Below the pieces are notes generated by a model. It made no database searches, was not told where the DNA came from, and saw nothing but the letters and a program-made list of their open reading frames with translations. Positions 55,605 through 64,000 of a stretch of 64,000 bases of DNA are shown here, piece after piece. How positions within the stretch are numbered: the first letter of the stretch is position 1; every line of letters starts with the position of its first letter. Location of the stretch: NCBI RefSeq assembly GCF_001431315.2, contig NZ_LKHV02000001.1, forward strand, positions 620,001 through 684,000, written 5' to 3'. Origin of the DNA: Candidatus Berkiella cookevillensis. GTDB lineage: Bacteria > Pseudomonadota > Gammaproteobacteria > Berkiellales > Berkiellaceae. Position numbers and translations under genes: made by a program.

Positions 55605-56660
55605 TTAACTTGCTTTAGCAGCAGCCTTTGTCGCCATTCCCCTTTCTTTATTATAGGCGGATTTAATGTTTTGGCTTAGTTCATAAACTGCCATAGCATA
55701 TAGGGAGCTGTGATTATATCGAGTGATGACATAAAAATTTTCAAGCCCTAACCAATGTTCCAAACCATTTTCACCTTCCATAGAAACCAATGCGAATTTT
55801 TCACCTTTCAATGAGGTGTTTACATTCATGCCTGCGCCTAGACCAAGACCAACACCCGCACCTGCAATTTCATTATAAGAATAGGTAGGTTTAGGTGCTC
55901 TAAGATTGGTTATAAGTGACTTGAACTGCTCACCTTTTACCGCTGCAGGAAAAATGATGGGTTGATTCTTTTTCCAGCCGTGGACTTTAAAATAATTCGC
56001 AACGCTACCAATGCTGTCTTCAGAGCTGTTTAATAAATCGCGACGTCCTGTTTTGTTGAAATCTACCGCATAACGACGGTAGCTGCTAGAAATAAATTGT
56101 GGTTTACCCATTGCACCAGCATAAGAGCCTTTGATAGTCATAGGATCCCATTTTTCTTCTCGTGTGAGTAATAAAAATTCTTCTAATTCACTTAGAAAGA
56201 ACTTAGAGCGAGGAGGGTAGTCAAATCCTAAGGTCACTAAGGCATCAATCACGCGATGTCCACCAGCATGTTTTCCATAAAATGTTTCAACGCCCAAAAT
56301 AGCAACAATGACTTCTTCTGGAACGCCATACTCTGCGCTTGCTTTTTTTAATGTATCTTGGTGTTCTTTCCAAAATGCGACGCCAGATTCAATTCGGCTG
56401 GGAGTAATGAAAATTTTCTTGTATTTAAACCAAGGTAAACCTTCGGCAGGCTTAGAGATAGAGTCAATAATTTTTTGATTAATGCTTGCTTGATTAAGCC
56501 ATTGGGTCAGCTGTTTTCTATCAAACTGATGCTTATCTACCATTTGTTGAATAAATTGTTGTACATCTTTACGTTCGCTTAAAAGACGCTCTGCAGCAAA
56601 AGCTGTATTTAAGAGCATAACTGCAGCTAAGCAGAAAACTGCTATTAAAATTCGTTTCAT
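55605..56660 (-). CDS. mltB: Lytic murein transglycosylase B
   Basis: Cleaves the MurNAc-GlcNAc bond, forming 1,6-anhydro products in the periplasm. The 351-residue protein has the MltB layout: catalytic Glu125 in ILGVETFYGKHAGG, DALVTLGFDYPPRSKFF, and GSYAGAMGKPQFISSSYRRYAVDFN (about 182-206). The signal peptide ends in TAFAAE and has no clear lipobox, so it appears soluble rather than lipid-anchored like the E. coli enzyme. It lies upstream of rlpA on the same strand, forming a cell-wall cluster with dacA. Confidence 0.95.
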   Translation of the reverse strand: MKRILIAVFCLAAVMLLNTAFAAERLLSERKDVQQFIQQMVDKHQFDRKQLTQWLNQASINQKIIDSISKPAEGLPWFKYKKIFITPSRIESGVAFWKEHQDTLKKASAEYGVPEEVIVAILGVETFYGKHAGGHRVIDALVTLGFDYPPRSKFFLSELEEFLLLTREEKWDPMTIKGSYAGAMGKPQFISSSYRRYAVDFNKTGRRDLLNSSEDSIGSVANYFKVHGWKKNQPIIFPAAVKGEQFKSLITNLRAPKPTYSYNEIAGAGVGLGLGAGMNVNTSLKGEKFALVSMEGENGLEHWLGLENFYVITRYNHSSLYAMAVYELSQNIKSAYNKERGMATKAAAKAS

Positions 56661-57046
56661 AGTTACTAACCTATCTATATTGCTGTGTAAGTTTGAATGA
56701 CCTCAATTATAGAGATTTTTAGATATAACAAAAACATTTAGTATAAGGAAATAGATTAATGGTGAAAAAAAGAGTGCATTAAAGATTGTTAACTATCTAT
56801 AAACGAAAGCTGGCAGAATCAAGGTTTATTTTTCTCTTCATAGACACCTATAAGCTAAGGGTTATAAATTAAACTTGAATTGATGCATTGATTTTGTAAC
56901 AGTGACAATAAGAAGTCGTGCCTTGGTCAAGGCTGTAAATTATTTTAGTTTATGAATTACTTATTTTTATATTATAAACTAAAGTAAGAAACCCAAATAA
57001 TAAATTTAACCCATTATATTTTTATTACTTTTTATAGAGAGAGGAT
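56661..57046. promoter_or_regulatory. Divergent promoter region of mltB and the DUF2059 gene
   Basis: A 386-base AT-rich region without a supported ORF. Two palindromes stand out: GCCTTG/CAAGGC (56920-56933) and a 10-bp inverted repeat TTTAGTTTAT (56944-56953) / ATAAACTAAA (56984-56993). They may be operators or hairpins for the DUF2059 gene. No consensus promoter is clear. Confidence 0.4.
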
Positions 57047-57580
57047 ATGAAAAAAGCTTTCACATCAATGCAGCAGTATTGTTCTTATTTGTTGATCATA
57101 TTACTGTGCGGATTTACTTTACCCACCTTAGCTGCTGCTATTTCTGACCCACAAGCTCCATCACCATTATATGTAAAAGTGATGAAAAATTGGGCTACAA
57201 CGACTAATTTTGCGGAAAATGCCTCACAAGTAGCCGTAGATAAATTTGAACGTGATTTGAAAAAAGATCCTCAGCTTGCCAACTATGTCAGTAAGCCTTT
57301 GCTCTTGGATTTGAAGCAGTTCTTTTATGAATTGTTTAATTCTCAAGAGACAATGCTGGCATTAGCAAGCGCTTATTCAGAATATTATTCTATTGATGAG
57401 TTACAAGAGTTGGTTAAATTTTACGAAACGCCACTTGGGAAAAAATTAATTAGCACGCATCCTGCACTTTCTTTGAAAACTCAAGCCATTGGCGATCAAA
57501 TGTTAAAAAATAAAGAAAAAGATTATATTGAGATTGTTGCTAAATATATTGCTAAGAATGCGCGTTCACAATCAGAGTAA
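57047..57580 (+). CDS. Periplasmic DUF2059 protein
   Basis: A 177-residue exported protein. A signal peptide (1-32, core YLLIILLCGFTLP, ending LAAA) precedes an all-helical domain with the DUF2059 signature SIDELQELVKFYETPLGKKLISTHPAL (about 123-149). The family is widespread in proteobacteria, with no established function. GAGAGGA precedes the ATG. The gene stands alone; palindromic repeats fill the space to the convergent rlmH. Confidence 0.85.
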   Translation: MKKAFTSMQQYCSYLLIILLCGFTLPTLAAAISDPQAPSPLYVKVMKNWATTTNFAENASQVAVDKFERDLKKDPQLANYVSKPLLLDLKQFFYELFNSQETMLALASAYSEYYSIDELQELVKFYETPLGKKLISTHPALSLKTQAIGDQMLKNKEKDYIEIVAKYIAKNARSQSE

Positions 57581-57642
57581 TATTTGTTTGTTATTGGTTT
57601 AGCAGAATCTTCAAGCATAAATCTTTTTTACGCTACTCATCT

Positions 57643-57711
57643 TTAACCCTCACCTGGCTTTGCCATCCTCTCCCAAAATTGGGAGAGGCGCTATGATTCG
57701 CGTTCGCGAAT
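57643..57711. repeat. Palindromic repeat (CCTCTCCC family, copy 3)
   Basis: Contains TTAACCCTCACC (57643-57654), as in copy 1, the perfect palindrome CCTCTCCCAA/TTGGGAGAGG (57667-57688) and ATTCGCG/CGCGAAT (57696-57711). Confidence 0.85.
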
Positions 57712-57723
57712 TGCTTTGATCTT

Positions 57724-58129
57724 GGGACGACACAACGGTCGTCCCCTACAAGCGAGGTATCCTTCAAAATTTTTTTTCATAATCGATCAGTTATAGTCCT
57801 ATAGAAAAATACATTCATTGCGTAGAGTAAGACTCACAGTAGATCTATGTAAGGGACGACCCTGAGCAATCCTCACGAATTAAGAATTTGTCGTTGCGAG
57901 CAAAAGACGCAGGAAAAAGGTGAAATAAGAGATAAACTATCACGTCTTTTGCGTGGCAATCTATCATGAAATCTTTCTTACTGTGCTCTTCTAAAGATTT
58001 CATGATAGATTGCTTCGCTTTAGCCGTGATGTTTTTGTGCTCTTTCAATCAATGATAGGCGGCTTCCACTCGCAATGACGAACATTTATTCGTGAGGAAC
58101 ACTCAGGGGGACGACCGTTGTGTCGTCCC
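57724..58129. repeat. Nested inverted repeats enclosing MITE-like copy 2
   Basis: A perfect 23-bp inverted repeat, arms at 57724-57746 (GGGACGACACAACGGTCGTC plus CCC) and 58107-58129, encloses a 406-base block. A second, imperfect pair (about 57853-57880 and 58088-58115, sharing ATTCGTGAGG and TCAGGG) lies inside. Each 23-bp arm is itself partly palindromic (GGGACGAC/GTCGTCCC). No ORF is supported inside. Confidence 0.85.
57890..58080. mobile_element. MITE-like palindromic element, copy 2
   Basis: A 191-bp copy of the element at 51965, with ends GTCGTTGCGAG and CTCGCAATGACG. It has a perfect 21-bp inverted repeat (57956-57976 and 57993-58013, beginning GCAATCTATCATG) and a perfect 10-bp one, GCAAAAGACG (57900-57909) / CGTCTTTTGC (57943-57952). 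Confidence 0.85.
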
Positions 58130-58202
58130 GAAAATCAATCTCACAAGGGCAAAAATTTGTGTTTCTCTGTGATTATTTTATGGACGATGATTGCTGTTTG
58201 CA

Positions 58203-58673
58203 CTACTCTCGGTGATAGGGATGGTTATTGAGTATTGAATAAGCACGATACAATTGTTCGACGAGTATGATTTTAACAAAACGATGCGGAAAGGTTAGAT
58301 CAGACAACGACCAGAGTGCATTTGCTCTTTGATAGCAGCTATCATGCAGTCCTGCTGGTCCGCCAATAATAAAGGTTAATTTTGAATGATGTACTAGCCA
58401 TTTATTGAGCTGCTGAGCAAGTAGCATGCTGCTAAAGTGCTTACCTTTTTCATCTAAAGCAATCACATAAGCATCTTTAGGAATATGGTGTAAAATTGCA
58501 TCTGCTTCTTCTTTCTTGGCAGCTGGGATGTTATTTGATTTGTGATTACTGCTGATGGAGATATCTGTCAACACCACCTTTGAAAAGTGTTGCAGATTTT
58601 TCAAGCATTCATCAAGTGCTAATTCACACCAGCGAGGTGGTTTTTGACCCACGCTGATTATCTGAAGTGGCAT
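58203..58673 (-). CDS. rlmH: 23S rRNA (pseudouridine-1915-N3)-methyltransferase RlmH
   Basis: SPOUT methyltransferase acting on helix 69 of 23S rRNA in the 70S ribosome. The 156-residue protein (E. coli 155) has ALDEKGKHFSSMLLAQQLNKW (about 73-93), the SAM knot FIIGGPAGLHDSCYQRAN (about 101-118) and the C-terminal LTFPHRFVKIILVEQLYRAYSILNNHPYHR. Its ATG shares a base with the rsfS stop, the conserved rsfS-rlmH pair. Confidence 0.97.
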   Translation of the reverse strand: MPLQIISVGQKPPRWCELALDECLKNLQHFSKVVLTDISISSNHKSNNIPAAKKEEADAILHHIPKDAYVIALDEKGKHFSSMLLAQQLNKWLVHHSKLTFIIGGPAGLHDSCYQRANALWSLSDLTFPHRFVKIILVEQLYRAYSILNNHPYHRE

Positions 58674-59029
58674 TATGCTAATGCCACTTCTTCATCTTGG
58701 TCTTGATAGACTGGTGCCCATAATTTTTCGAGGTTATAAAAGTCTCGGGTTCGTTGTTGCATAATATGAACAATCACATCACCCAAATCTACTAATACCC
58801 ACTCGTCGTCTTTATCGCCCTCAATGCCACCAGGGCATACCATGCGACCTTTCATATGGGTTATTAAATTTTCGGCAATAGAGCGCACATGACGGCTTGA
58901 GTTGCCAGTTGCAATAACCATATAGTCGGCTAGGGGGGTGATTTTTCTAACGTCGATAGGACGTACATTAACAGCTTTGAGGTCAGAGAGATCGTTTAAT
59001 GTGCAATGTAACAGGTCTTCAGTTCGCAT
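58673..59029 (-). CDS. rsfS: Ribosomal silencing factor RsfS
   Basis: Binds ribosomal protein L14 and blocks subunit joining when nutrients are low. The 118-residue protein has the family pattern DLKAVNVRPIDVRKITPLADYMVIATGNSSRHVRSIAENL (about 17-56) and EGDKDDEWVLVDLGDVIVHIMQQRTRDFYNLEKLW. In many Gammaproteobacteria nadD lies between holA and rsfS; here only 155 non-coding bases separate them. Confidence 0.96.
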   Translation of the reverse strand: MRTEDLLHCTLNDLSDLKAVNVRPIDVRKITPLADYMVIATGNSSRHVRSIAENLITHMKGRMVCPGGIEGDKDDEWVLVDLGDVIVHIMQQRTRDFYNLEKLWAPVYQDQDEEVALA

Positions 59030-59184
59030 ATTTACCCTTTATGTGTTGGTGTTTACTAGACATAACAGGATTAATGCATATCCTCCATTTTTTCTATACC
59101 CTTACTTATAATATAAACCTAAATTTCCGATCTGCAAAGTTTCTAGAGAAATAATTCGCAACAATCAAGCAATTGAGCTTAAGT

Positions 59185-60213
59185 TTATAGGGCTGGGGGT
59201 GTAGGCCGTGTAAAATATAGGCAAAATGTTAGGCAATCCTGCCAGCCTTGGTCGGCTTGAAAGGATTTTAGCTTTATATCCAGTTTGTGTAGTTGATTAA
59301 TTAAGTATATTCCTGTCGATTTCGTAAGTATTCTTTGGTTTTTATGTATTAAACCTTGAAAAGTATTTGTTTTCGGTAGTACCGGAAACCCATAGAGACC
59401 ACTGTTTGCAAAATGATGTGCAAATAGAGCGCTGGTTAGCTGATGCAGTCCCCAGATAACCAAAGGCAATGGCATTTTAGTTGCTTCAAAGTTCTCAATG
59501 ATTTGATAAGTTTTCTCCGTATTATTTTCTAAAATAGCCGTATAAAGATCATTGAGGGTATATCGGGATTGCTGATTAATGGCAGCAAGTAACTCGTTTT
59601 CCGTTATCGACTGATTTTTTTGTATTTTACCCTCGTCTGAAAGTAGTAAGAGCTTTTCAAGCGCTTGTACTCCCGCTAAAGCATGGCCTTCTGTAATTTG
59701 AGTCAATGTGGTAAGCGCGCCTGAGCTTAGAAGTATACCTCTTTTTATTGCCTGTTGGCTTAAATATTGCTTATATTGCACAAGACTCAATGGCCAATGG
59801 GGTACAACAATACCATGCTGAAGGAAATGTTGATACCAGGCTTCTTTTTGTTGGGGCGTGGGTATCTTATCAAATTGCATCAGAAGGTAATAAGTCTCTG
59901 GTAGCTTGCCAAGGAGTGTGCCCAGTATTTTACGTTCTTCAGGCTTGAGGCTGACATCCACCAAGCAAATAATCAGCTTTTTCTGGCAAAACAAACTGGC
60001 TGTATTGCTTACATCCATCAGTAATTGTAGTGCTTTTTCTTTGTTTTCAAAGGTTATCAGTTCTTTTTCTGTAACATCGTTCTTGTCAAATAAGTGAGCC
60101 GTAATGGTCTTTCTACTTTCTTCTATAAGCAGTGACTCACTACCACATAATAGATAATATTGCGGTGTGTGCGATGCCAAATGTTGCTCAAGTGCCAGAT
60201 TAGATATTTGCAT
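59185..60213 (-). CDS. holA: DNA polymerase III subunit delta
   Basis: Opens the sliding clamp within the clamp loader. The 342-residue protein (E. coli 343) has the delta layout: the N-terminal YYLLCGSESLLIEESRKTI (about 19-37), the central alpha/beta domain with KKLIICLVDVSLKPEE and YYLLMQFDKIPTPQQK, and the C-terminal collar domain with WGLHQLTSALFAHH. Its start lies 14 bases inside lptE, as is common. Sequence conservation is low in this family, so context adds weight. Confidence 0.93.
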   Translation of the reverse strand: MQISNLALEQHLASHTPQYYLLCGSESLLIEESRKTITAHLFDKNDVTEKELITFENKEKALQLLMDVSNTASLFCQKKLIICLVDVSLKPEERKILGTLLGKLPETYYLLMQFDKIPTPQQKEAWYQHFLQHGIVVPHWPLSLVQYKQYLSQQAIKRGILLSSGALTTLTQITEGHALAGVQALEKLLLLSDEGKIQKNQSITENELLAAINQQSRYTLNDLYTAILENNTEKTYQIIENFEATKMPLPLVIWGLHQLTSALFAHHFANSGLYGFPVLPKTNTFQGLIHKNQRILTKSTGIYLINQLHKLDIKLKSFQADQGWQDCLTFCLYFTRPTPPAL

Positions 60214-60697
60214 TGTTTGTAAGCTGCGATAATTTTACAGATAACTGATGAAAAAGCTCTTCTTGCATTTCTTTTAGGATCATGGTGTTCTCGGCAGCAT
60301 CGCCGAGCGATTGCTGGCTATTAAGCTGCCGTTCTCTGGTTGTTTTAATTTCAAAAGTGTATGACTGTGACTGTGGTGTAGTGAATTCTGCTGTGAAAGC
60401 ATAAAACATACGCTGTCTTCGTAATTGTCCTTCGCCATCATAGACTAAAGGTTGTATTTCTAGAGTTGGGCAATGGACAGTCAATGCAGGTCTAGATGCT
60501 CGATATTTACTTTTGACGCGTATTTTTTGAGAAGTAAAATACGAATGCAAAGCATTTTGTATTTGTGTACAACCTGACATTTGGAGCTGTATTTCTTTAA
60601 ATGGCAAGGGCTGTGGCTTCTTTAAATGAAAGCCACAGCCACTGATAATGACGACAGAAAATGCACTCAAAAAACAAACAATACGACTGCTTATCAT
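60200..60697 (-). CDS. lptE: LPS-assembly lipoprotein LptE
   Basis: Outer-membrane lipoprotein plugging LptD for LPS export to the cell surface. The 165-residue protein has a lipoprotein signal (lipobox VIISGCGFHL, Cys at about 21) and the LptE start GFHLKKPQPLPFKEIQLQ, then alternating strands and two helices near the end (NTMILKEMQEELFHQLSVKLSQL). It is wedged between leuS (2 bases upstream) and holA (14-base overlap), its standard place. Confidence 0.95.
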   Translation of the reverse strand: MISSRIVCFLSAFSVVIISGCGFHLKKPQPLPFKEIQLQMSGCTQIQNALHSYFTSQKIRVKSKYRASRPALTVHCPTLEIQPLVYDGEGQLRRQRMFYAFTAEFTTPQSQSYTFEIKTTRERQLNSQQSLGDAAENTMILKEMQEELFHQLSVKLSQLTNNANI

Positions 60698-60699
60698 TA

Positions 60700-63177
60700 T
60701 TAATTTGCCACAATATTGATGAGTTTTTGTGGTACATAAATAATTTTGCGTATAGTTTTATCTTCTAAGTACTTAGCTACTTTCTCATTGTTTTTAGCTT
60801 CGGTTTCAATGTACGCTTGTTCCACATCAATGGGCACAATAAGATTTGCGCGCACTTTACCATTCACTTGGATGACAATTTCAACATCATTTTTTTGTAG
60901 AGCAGCCTCATCCAGTAATGGCCATTGTGCATGCATAATTGTTTCATTATGACCTAACATGTGCCAAAGCACGTGGGTGATATGTGGTACGATGGGCGCT
61001 AACATTAAAACAACATATTCTAGTGATTCTTGATAGATTTGTTGGTCTATTGTTGTTTCTACATTAAACTTTGTAATCTCGTTAATAAGCTCCATGACGG
61101 CGGCAATTGCTGTATTAAATGCAAAACGTCGCTCATAGTCATCTGTGATTTTTTTCTGCGTTTCATGCACTTTGCGTCGTAATGCTTTTTGCTGTGGATT
61201 GAGTGTCATGCTTGAGAAATCAACCTGAGCAATATTTTGTAAGTGTCCATTTTGAACATGATCAGCGACAACGCGCCAAAGCTTTTTCAAAAACCGAGAA
61301 GCGCCGTCTACGCCTGCGTCAGACCATTCAAGAGATTGTTCGGGGGGGGATGCAAACATAATAAATAAACGAACGGTATCTGCGCCATATTGATCAATCA
61401 ATGATTGGGGATCAACGGTGTTCCCCTTTGATTTTGCCATCTTGGCACCATCTTTTAAGACCATGCCTTGTGTGAGCAATCGTTTGAAAGGCTCATCACT
61501 TTGGATAAGCCCTAAATCTCGAATGACTTTATGAAAAAAGCGGGAATAGAGCAAATGTAAAATAGCATGCTCGATGCCACCGATATACTGATCAACATTT
61601 TGCCAGTAGCTTACACGTTCATCAAAGATTTTTGTCTCTTGGTCTGGGCACATAAAACGTAAATAATACCAAGAAGATTCAATGAAAGTGTCAAAAGTAT
61701 CTGTTTCCCGCTGTGCCGCACTATTACATTTTGGGCAAGTGGTATGTAAAAAATCTTCTGAGCTTGCAAGTGGAGAGCCTTGGCCAAAAGTTGTGACATC
61801 TTCAGGTAATTGAACAGGTAAATCTTTTTCCGCTACAGGGACTGTACCACAATGAGGGCATTCTATCATTGGAATGGGGGCACCCCAGTAACGTTGTCTA
61901 GACACGCCCCAGTCACGCAATCGATAGTGTGTTTCTCTCTTCCCGATTTTTTTATCTTCTAATGTTTGAGCAATGGTTGTTTTGGCATCTGTGGTTGATA
62001 GCCCATCGAATGGTGCAGAATTAAATAAAACACCCGCTTCTGTATAGGCTTTTTCAGATAGATCGGGATTTGTGCTGTCTTGTGGGCGAATCACTGCTTT
62101 AATAGGCAAATTATATTTCTGTGCAAATTGATAATCTCTGGCATCATGAGCAGGAACGGCCATAACTGCGCCAGTCCCGTAATCAATGAGTACATAATTG
62201 GCAATCCAAACGGGTAGTTTTTCTTGAGTGATAGGGTGAATAACATAGAGTCCGGTGGCTTGTCCCTCTTTTTCCATGGTTGCCATATCCGCTTCAGCAA
62301 CTTTCATTTGTTTCACTTTATCAACAAAGGGTTGTAAAGCAGGATTGAGTGAAAGTGCTATCTGTGCCAGTGGGTGTTCTGCTGCAATGGCAACATAGGT
62401 TACGCCCATGAGTGTGTCTATGCGTGTAGTGTAGACTTCAAGCGGTGCTGTATTGGGATGATCTACTGCAAATTGAAAGCTGACACCTTCAGAACGGCCT
62501 ATCCAATTGGTTTGCATGGTACAAACTTGTTCTGGCCAATCCGTTAATTGTGCTAAATCTTTTAATAATTCTTCTGCATAATCTGTAATTTTCAAAAACC
62601 ATTGAGAAATAGCGCGTCTTTCTACTTTTGCACCAGAGCGCCAACCACAACCATCAATCACTTGTTCATTGGCTAAAACGGTTTGATCAACGGGATCCCA
62701 ATTGACCATGGATTTTTTCTTATAGACTAGGCCTTTTTCATACATTTTTATAAATAACCACTGTTCCCATTTGTAGTAATCAGGATCACACGTGGCAATT
62801 TCTCTTGACCAGTCAAAACTTAAGCCCAAACTTTTTAATTGGGACTTCATGTGAGCAATGTTTTGATAGGTCCAGTCTTTGGGGGGAACCTTGTGTTTGA
62901 TAGCAGCATTTTCTGCGGGTAAGCCAAAAGCATCCCATCCAATGGGGTGTAAAACATTTTTTCCAAGCATGCGCTGGAAACGGGCTATAACGTCACCTAT
63001 GGTGTAATTACGGACGTGGCCAACGTGTAAATGGCCACTTGGGTAAGGAAACATACTTAGGCAATAAAACTTAGGTTTGCTGAGATCTTCCTTTGCAGCA
63101 AAGCTTTGCTGCTTATCCCAGTCATTTTGCACTTGTGGTTCAATTTTTTGCGGGTGGTATTGTAGCTCGATGTTCAT
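60700..63177 (-). CDS. leuS: Leucyl-tRNA synthetase
   Basis: Charges tRNA-Leu. The 825-residue class I synthetase has the HIGH motif as HVGH (residues 51-54 in [20 protein letters not shown]), the CP1 editing domain with [22 protein letters not shown] (about 250-271), the zinc-finger-like segment CPHCG and CPKC, the leucine-specific region and the KMSKS motif as KMAKS (about 579-583). Length is 35 residues below E. coli (860). It opens the leuS-lptE-holA operon and diverges from a small lipoprotein gene. Confidence 0.98.
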   Translation of the reverse strand: MNIELQYHPQKIEPQVQNDWDKQQSFAAKEDLSKPKFYCLSMFPYPSGHLHVGHVRNYTIGDVIARFQRMLGKNVLHPIGWDAFGLPAENAAIKHKVPPKDWTYQNIAHMKSQLKSLGLSFDWSREIATCDPDYYKWEQWLFIKMYEKGLVYKKKSMVNWDPVDQTVLANEQVIDGCGWRSGAKVERRAISQWFLKITDYAEELLKDLAQLTDWPEQVCTMQTNWIGRSEGVSFQFAVDHPNTAPLEVYTTRIDTLMGVTYVAIAAEHPLAQIALSLNPALQPFVDKVKQMKVAEADMATMEKEGQATGLYVIHPITQEKLPVWIANYVLIDYGTGAVMAVPAHDARDYQFAQKYNLPIKAVIRPQDSTNPDLSEKAYTEAGVLFNSAPFDGLSTTDAKTTIAQTLEDKKIGKRETHYRLRDWGVSRQRYWGAPIPMIECPHCGTVPVAEKDLPVQLPEDVTTFGQGSPLASSEDFLHTTCPKCNSAAQRETDTFDTFIESSWYYLRFMCPDQETKIFDERVSYWQNVDQYIGGIEHAILHLLYSRFFHKVIRDLGLIQSDEPFKRLLTQGMVLKDGAKMAKSKGNTVDPQSLIDQYGADTVRLFIMFASPPEQSLEWSDAGVDGASRFLKKLWRVVADHVQNGHLQNIAQVDFSSMTLNPQQKALRRKVHETQKKITDDYERRFAFNTAIAAVMELINEITKFNVETTIDQQIYQESLEYVVLMLAPIVPHITHVLWHMLGHNETIMHAQWPLLDEAALQKNDVEIVIQVNGKVRANLIVPIDVEQAYIETEAKNNEKVAKYLEDKTIRKIIYVPQKLINIVAN

Positions 63178-63233
63178 AAGTATTTATTTGCCTATAGACG
63201 AATTTTGCTAAGTTTATGATAAGGAATGTGAAT

Positions 63234-63428
63234 ATGAAAGGGAAACGGCTCTTTATTTACATGTGTTTTATGATACCAGCCTTATATGGTTGTGGTACCG
63301 CTGCAAGTATTGCTGGTGGCACTGCACTGGCGGCGGTAAAAATGCCTCTTTACCTTGCTGGTGCCGTTGTGGGTGCCACTGCAGAGGTAGCGGGTGCTGC
63401 GGCTGCAGAAGCATCAGACCGCGATTAA
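63234..63428 (+). CDS. Small lipoprotein with glycine/alanine-zipper tail
   Basis: A 64-residue predicted lipoprotein: MKGKRLFIYMCFMIPALYGC gives a positive head, hydrophobic core and lipobox LYGC (Cys20). The mature peptide is a Gly/Ala-rich hydrophobic helix (SIAGGTALAAVKMPLYLAGAVVGATAEVAGAAAAEA) able to insert in a membrane. The ATG at 63234 is preferred to one at 63216 because AAGGA (63221-63225) lies 8 bases upstream. Lipoproteins like this occur next to leuS in related bacteria, but function is unknown. Confidence 0.75.
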   Translation: MKGKRLFIYMCFMIPALYGCGTAASIAGGTALAAVKMPLYLAGAVVGATAEVAGAAAAEASDRD

Positions 63429-63449
63429 TAAAGCTAGCTAATTATTTTG

Positions 63450-64000
63450 TTATTTTCTTCTGCGTCTATTTTTATTGCGTGCCCCACTATTTGTCGATTT
63501 GCTAACTTTTTTGCGGGTATATTTCTGTAATTTGTCACGTAGTGATCGTAGCTTGGGCATTGAGCCAGGTAACAAAGGTATACTCAAGGTTATCAATAAT
63601 AATGCCAATAGTGGTGTTATCCCAAAAGTGACCCATGGTGTCTGACCTCGCATGGGGAAGATTTTGCCAAATAAGATTGCAGGCTCGAATTGTGGTGCTA
63701 TATCTGAGTGACCATTGGGGGAGATAATAGCAGTTAATCCTGTATTGGTGGCTCTTAGGATATAGCGGCCTGTTTCAATGGCGCGCCATTGCGCAATCTC
63801 AAGGTGCTGCTTAGGCCCATTTGTTCTGCCAAACCAAGTGTCATTACTGACGGTAATGATAAAATCTGCATCGTATGCATTTTTACGCACAATAGTTGGG
63901 AAGGCAATTTCATAACAAATGGCGGGTGCTACTTTGAGTCCAAAAATAGTCAATTGTTGGTTATTGGCCCTGTCATTTTGGATGAAACTAGACATTGGTA
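63450..64000 (-). CDS. lnt: Apolipoprotein N-acyltransferase, C-terminal part, cut by window end
   Basis: Adds the third acyl chain to lipoproteins in the inner membrane. The frame is open to the window edge, so the N-terminal membrane domain is missing. Visible is the end of the nitrilase-fold domain: PMSSFIQ, the catalytic Cys in VAPAICYEIAFP, VSNDTWFGRTNGPKQHLEIAQWRAIETGR and RATNTGLTAIISPNG, then a last membrane helix (FGITPLLALLLITLSIPLL) and an unusually basic tail (KNKRRRRK type). The gene ends 22 bases from the convergent small lipoprotein. Confidence 0.95.
   Translation of the reverse strand, partial: PMSSFIQNDRANNQQLTIFGLKVAPAICYEIAFPTIVRKNAYDADFIITVSNDTWFGRTNGPKQHLEIAQWRAIETGRYILRATNTGLTAIISPNGHSDIAPQFEPAILFGKIFPMRGQTPWVTFGITPLLALLLITLSIPLLPGSMPKLRSLRDKLQKYTRKKVSKSTNSGARNKNRRRRK

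Noticed and set aside
57845-58048. 67-codon minus-strand open frame in the repeat region
   Set aside because: It lies entirely within the MITE-like element and its flanks, has no ribosome-binding site, and the frame is not maintained in the other copy.
45401-58129. CRISPR array suggested by repeated palindromic blocks
   Set aside because: Repeats are few, of unequal length, widely spaced and mostly hairpins; there are no regular spacers and no cas genes.

Overview
The window is a stretch of a gammaproteobacterial chromosome. It is AT-rich (judged by eye), densely coded and dominated by housekeeping genes. The gene order dnaK-dnaJ-dapB-carA-carB-greA / yhbY / rlmE-ftsH-folP-glmM / tpiA-secG-tRNA-Leu-nuoA..N-tRNA-fMet-rimP-nusA-infB-rbfA-truB-rpsO-pnp, and the later leuS-lptE-holA-rsfS-rlmH and rlpA-dacA-ybeD-lipB blocks, are classic for Gammaproteobacteria. 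Low GC, dispersed palindromic elements, a eukaryote-like (cyclin-box-like) protein, a histone-H1-like tail on an HU protein, a pyrophosphate-dependent phosphofructokinase and several orphan membrane or secreted proteins suggest a host-associated Legionellales/Coxiella-like organism. That placement is inference from gene order and content, not from a search.

Layout. 1-2.9 kb: end of dnaK, then dnaJ and dapB. 2.9-6.6 kb: an accessory patch with an orphan one-helix membrane protein behind a good sigma70 promoter, a palindrome cluster, an outer-membrane beta-barrel protein and a 569-residue protein with a glycine-zipper membrane segment. 6.7-16.9 kb: carAB, greA, yhbY, rlmE, ftsH, folP and glmM. 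16.9-17.6 kb: the cyclin-box-like orphan, on the opposite strand. 17.8-33.8 kb: tpiA, secG, tRNA-Leu(GAG) and a complete 14-gene complex I operon. 33.8-42.7 kb: initiator tRNA with promoter and terminators, then the rimP-nusA-infB-rbfA-truB-rpsO-pnp transcription/translation operon.

42.7-51.7 kb: a second accessory patch. It holds a compact class III polyhydroxyalkanoate synthase (short PhaE-like protein plus PhaC), an exported FAH-fold hydratase overlapping a MAPEG protein, PPi-PFK, a membrane protein, mpl, ubiX, the H1-tail/HU protein, an Hsp20 behind a sigma32-type promoter and a small secreted cysteine-containing protein. 52.3-64 kb: mostly minus-strand envelope and lipoate genes (lipB, ybeD, dacA, rlpA, mltB), a DUF2059 protein, rlmH, rsfS, holA, lptE, leuS, a small lipoprotein and the C-terminal part of lnt, cut by the window edge.

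The long non-coding stretches are not empty. Four of the convergent gene junctions carry palindromic repeats. One is a roughly 190-bp MITE-like element present twice (51.97 and 57.89 kb) with terminal inverted repeats and internal hairpins. A second family is built around a CCTCTCCC/GGGAGAGG palindrome (45.4, 54.45 and 57.65 kb). A four-hairpin cluster lies at 3.7-3.9 kb. No CRISPR array, prophage, transposase gene or rRNA was seen.
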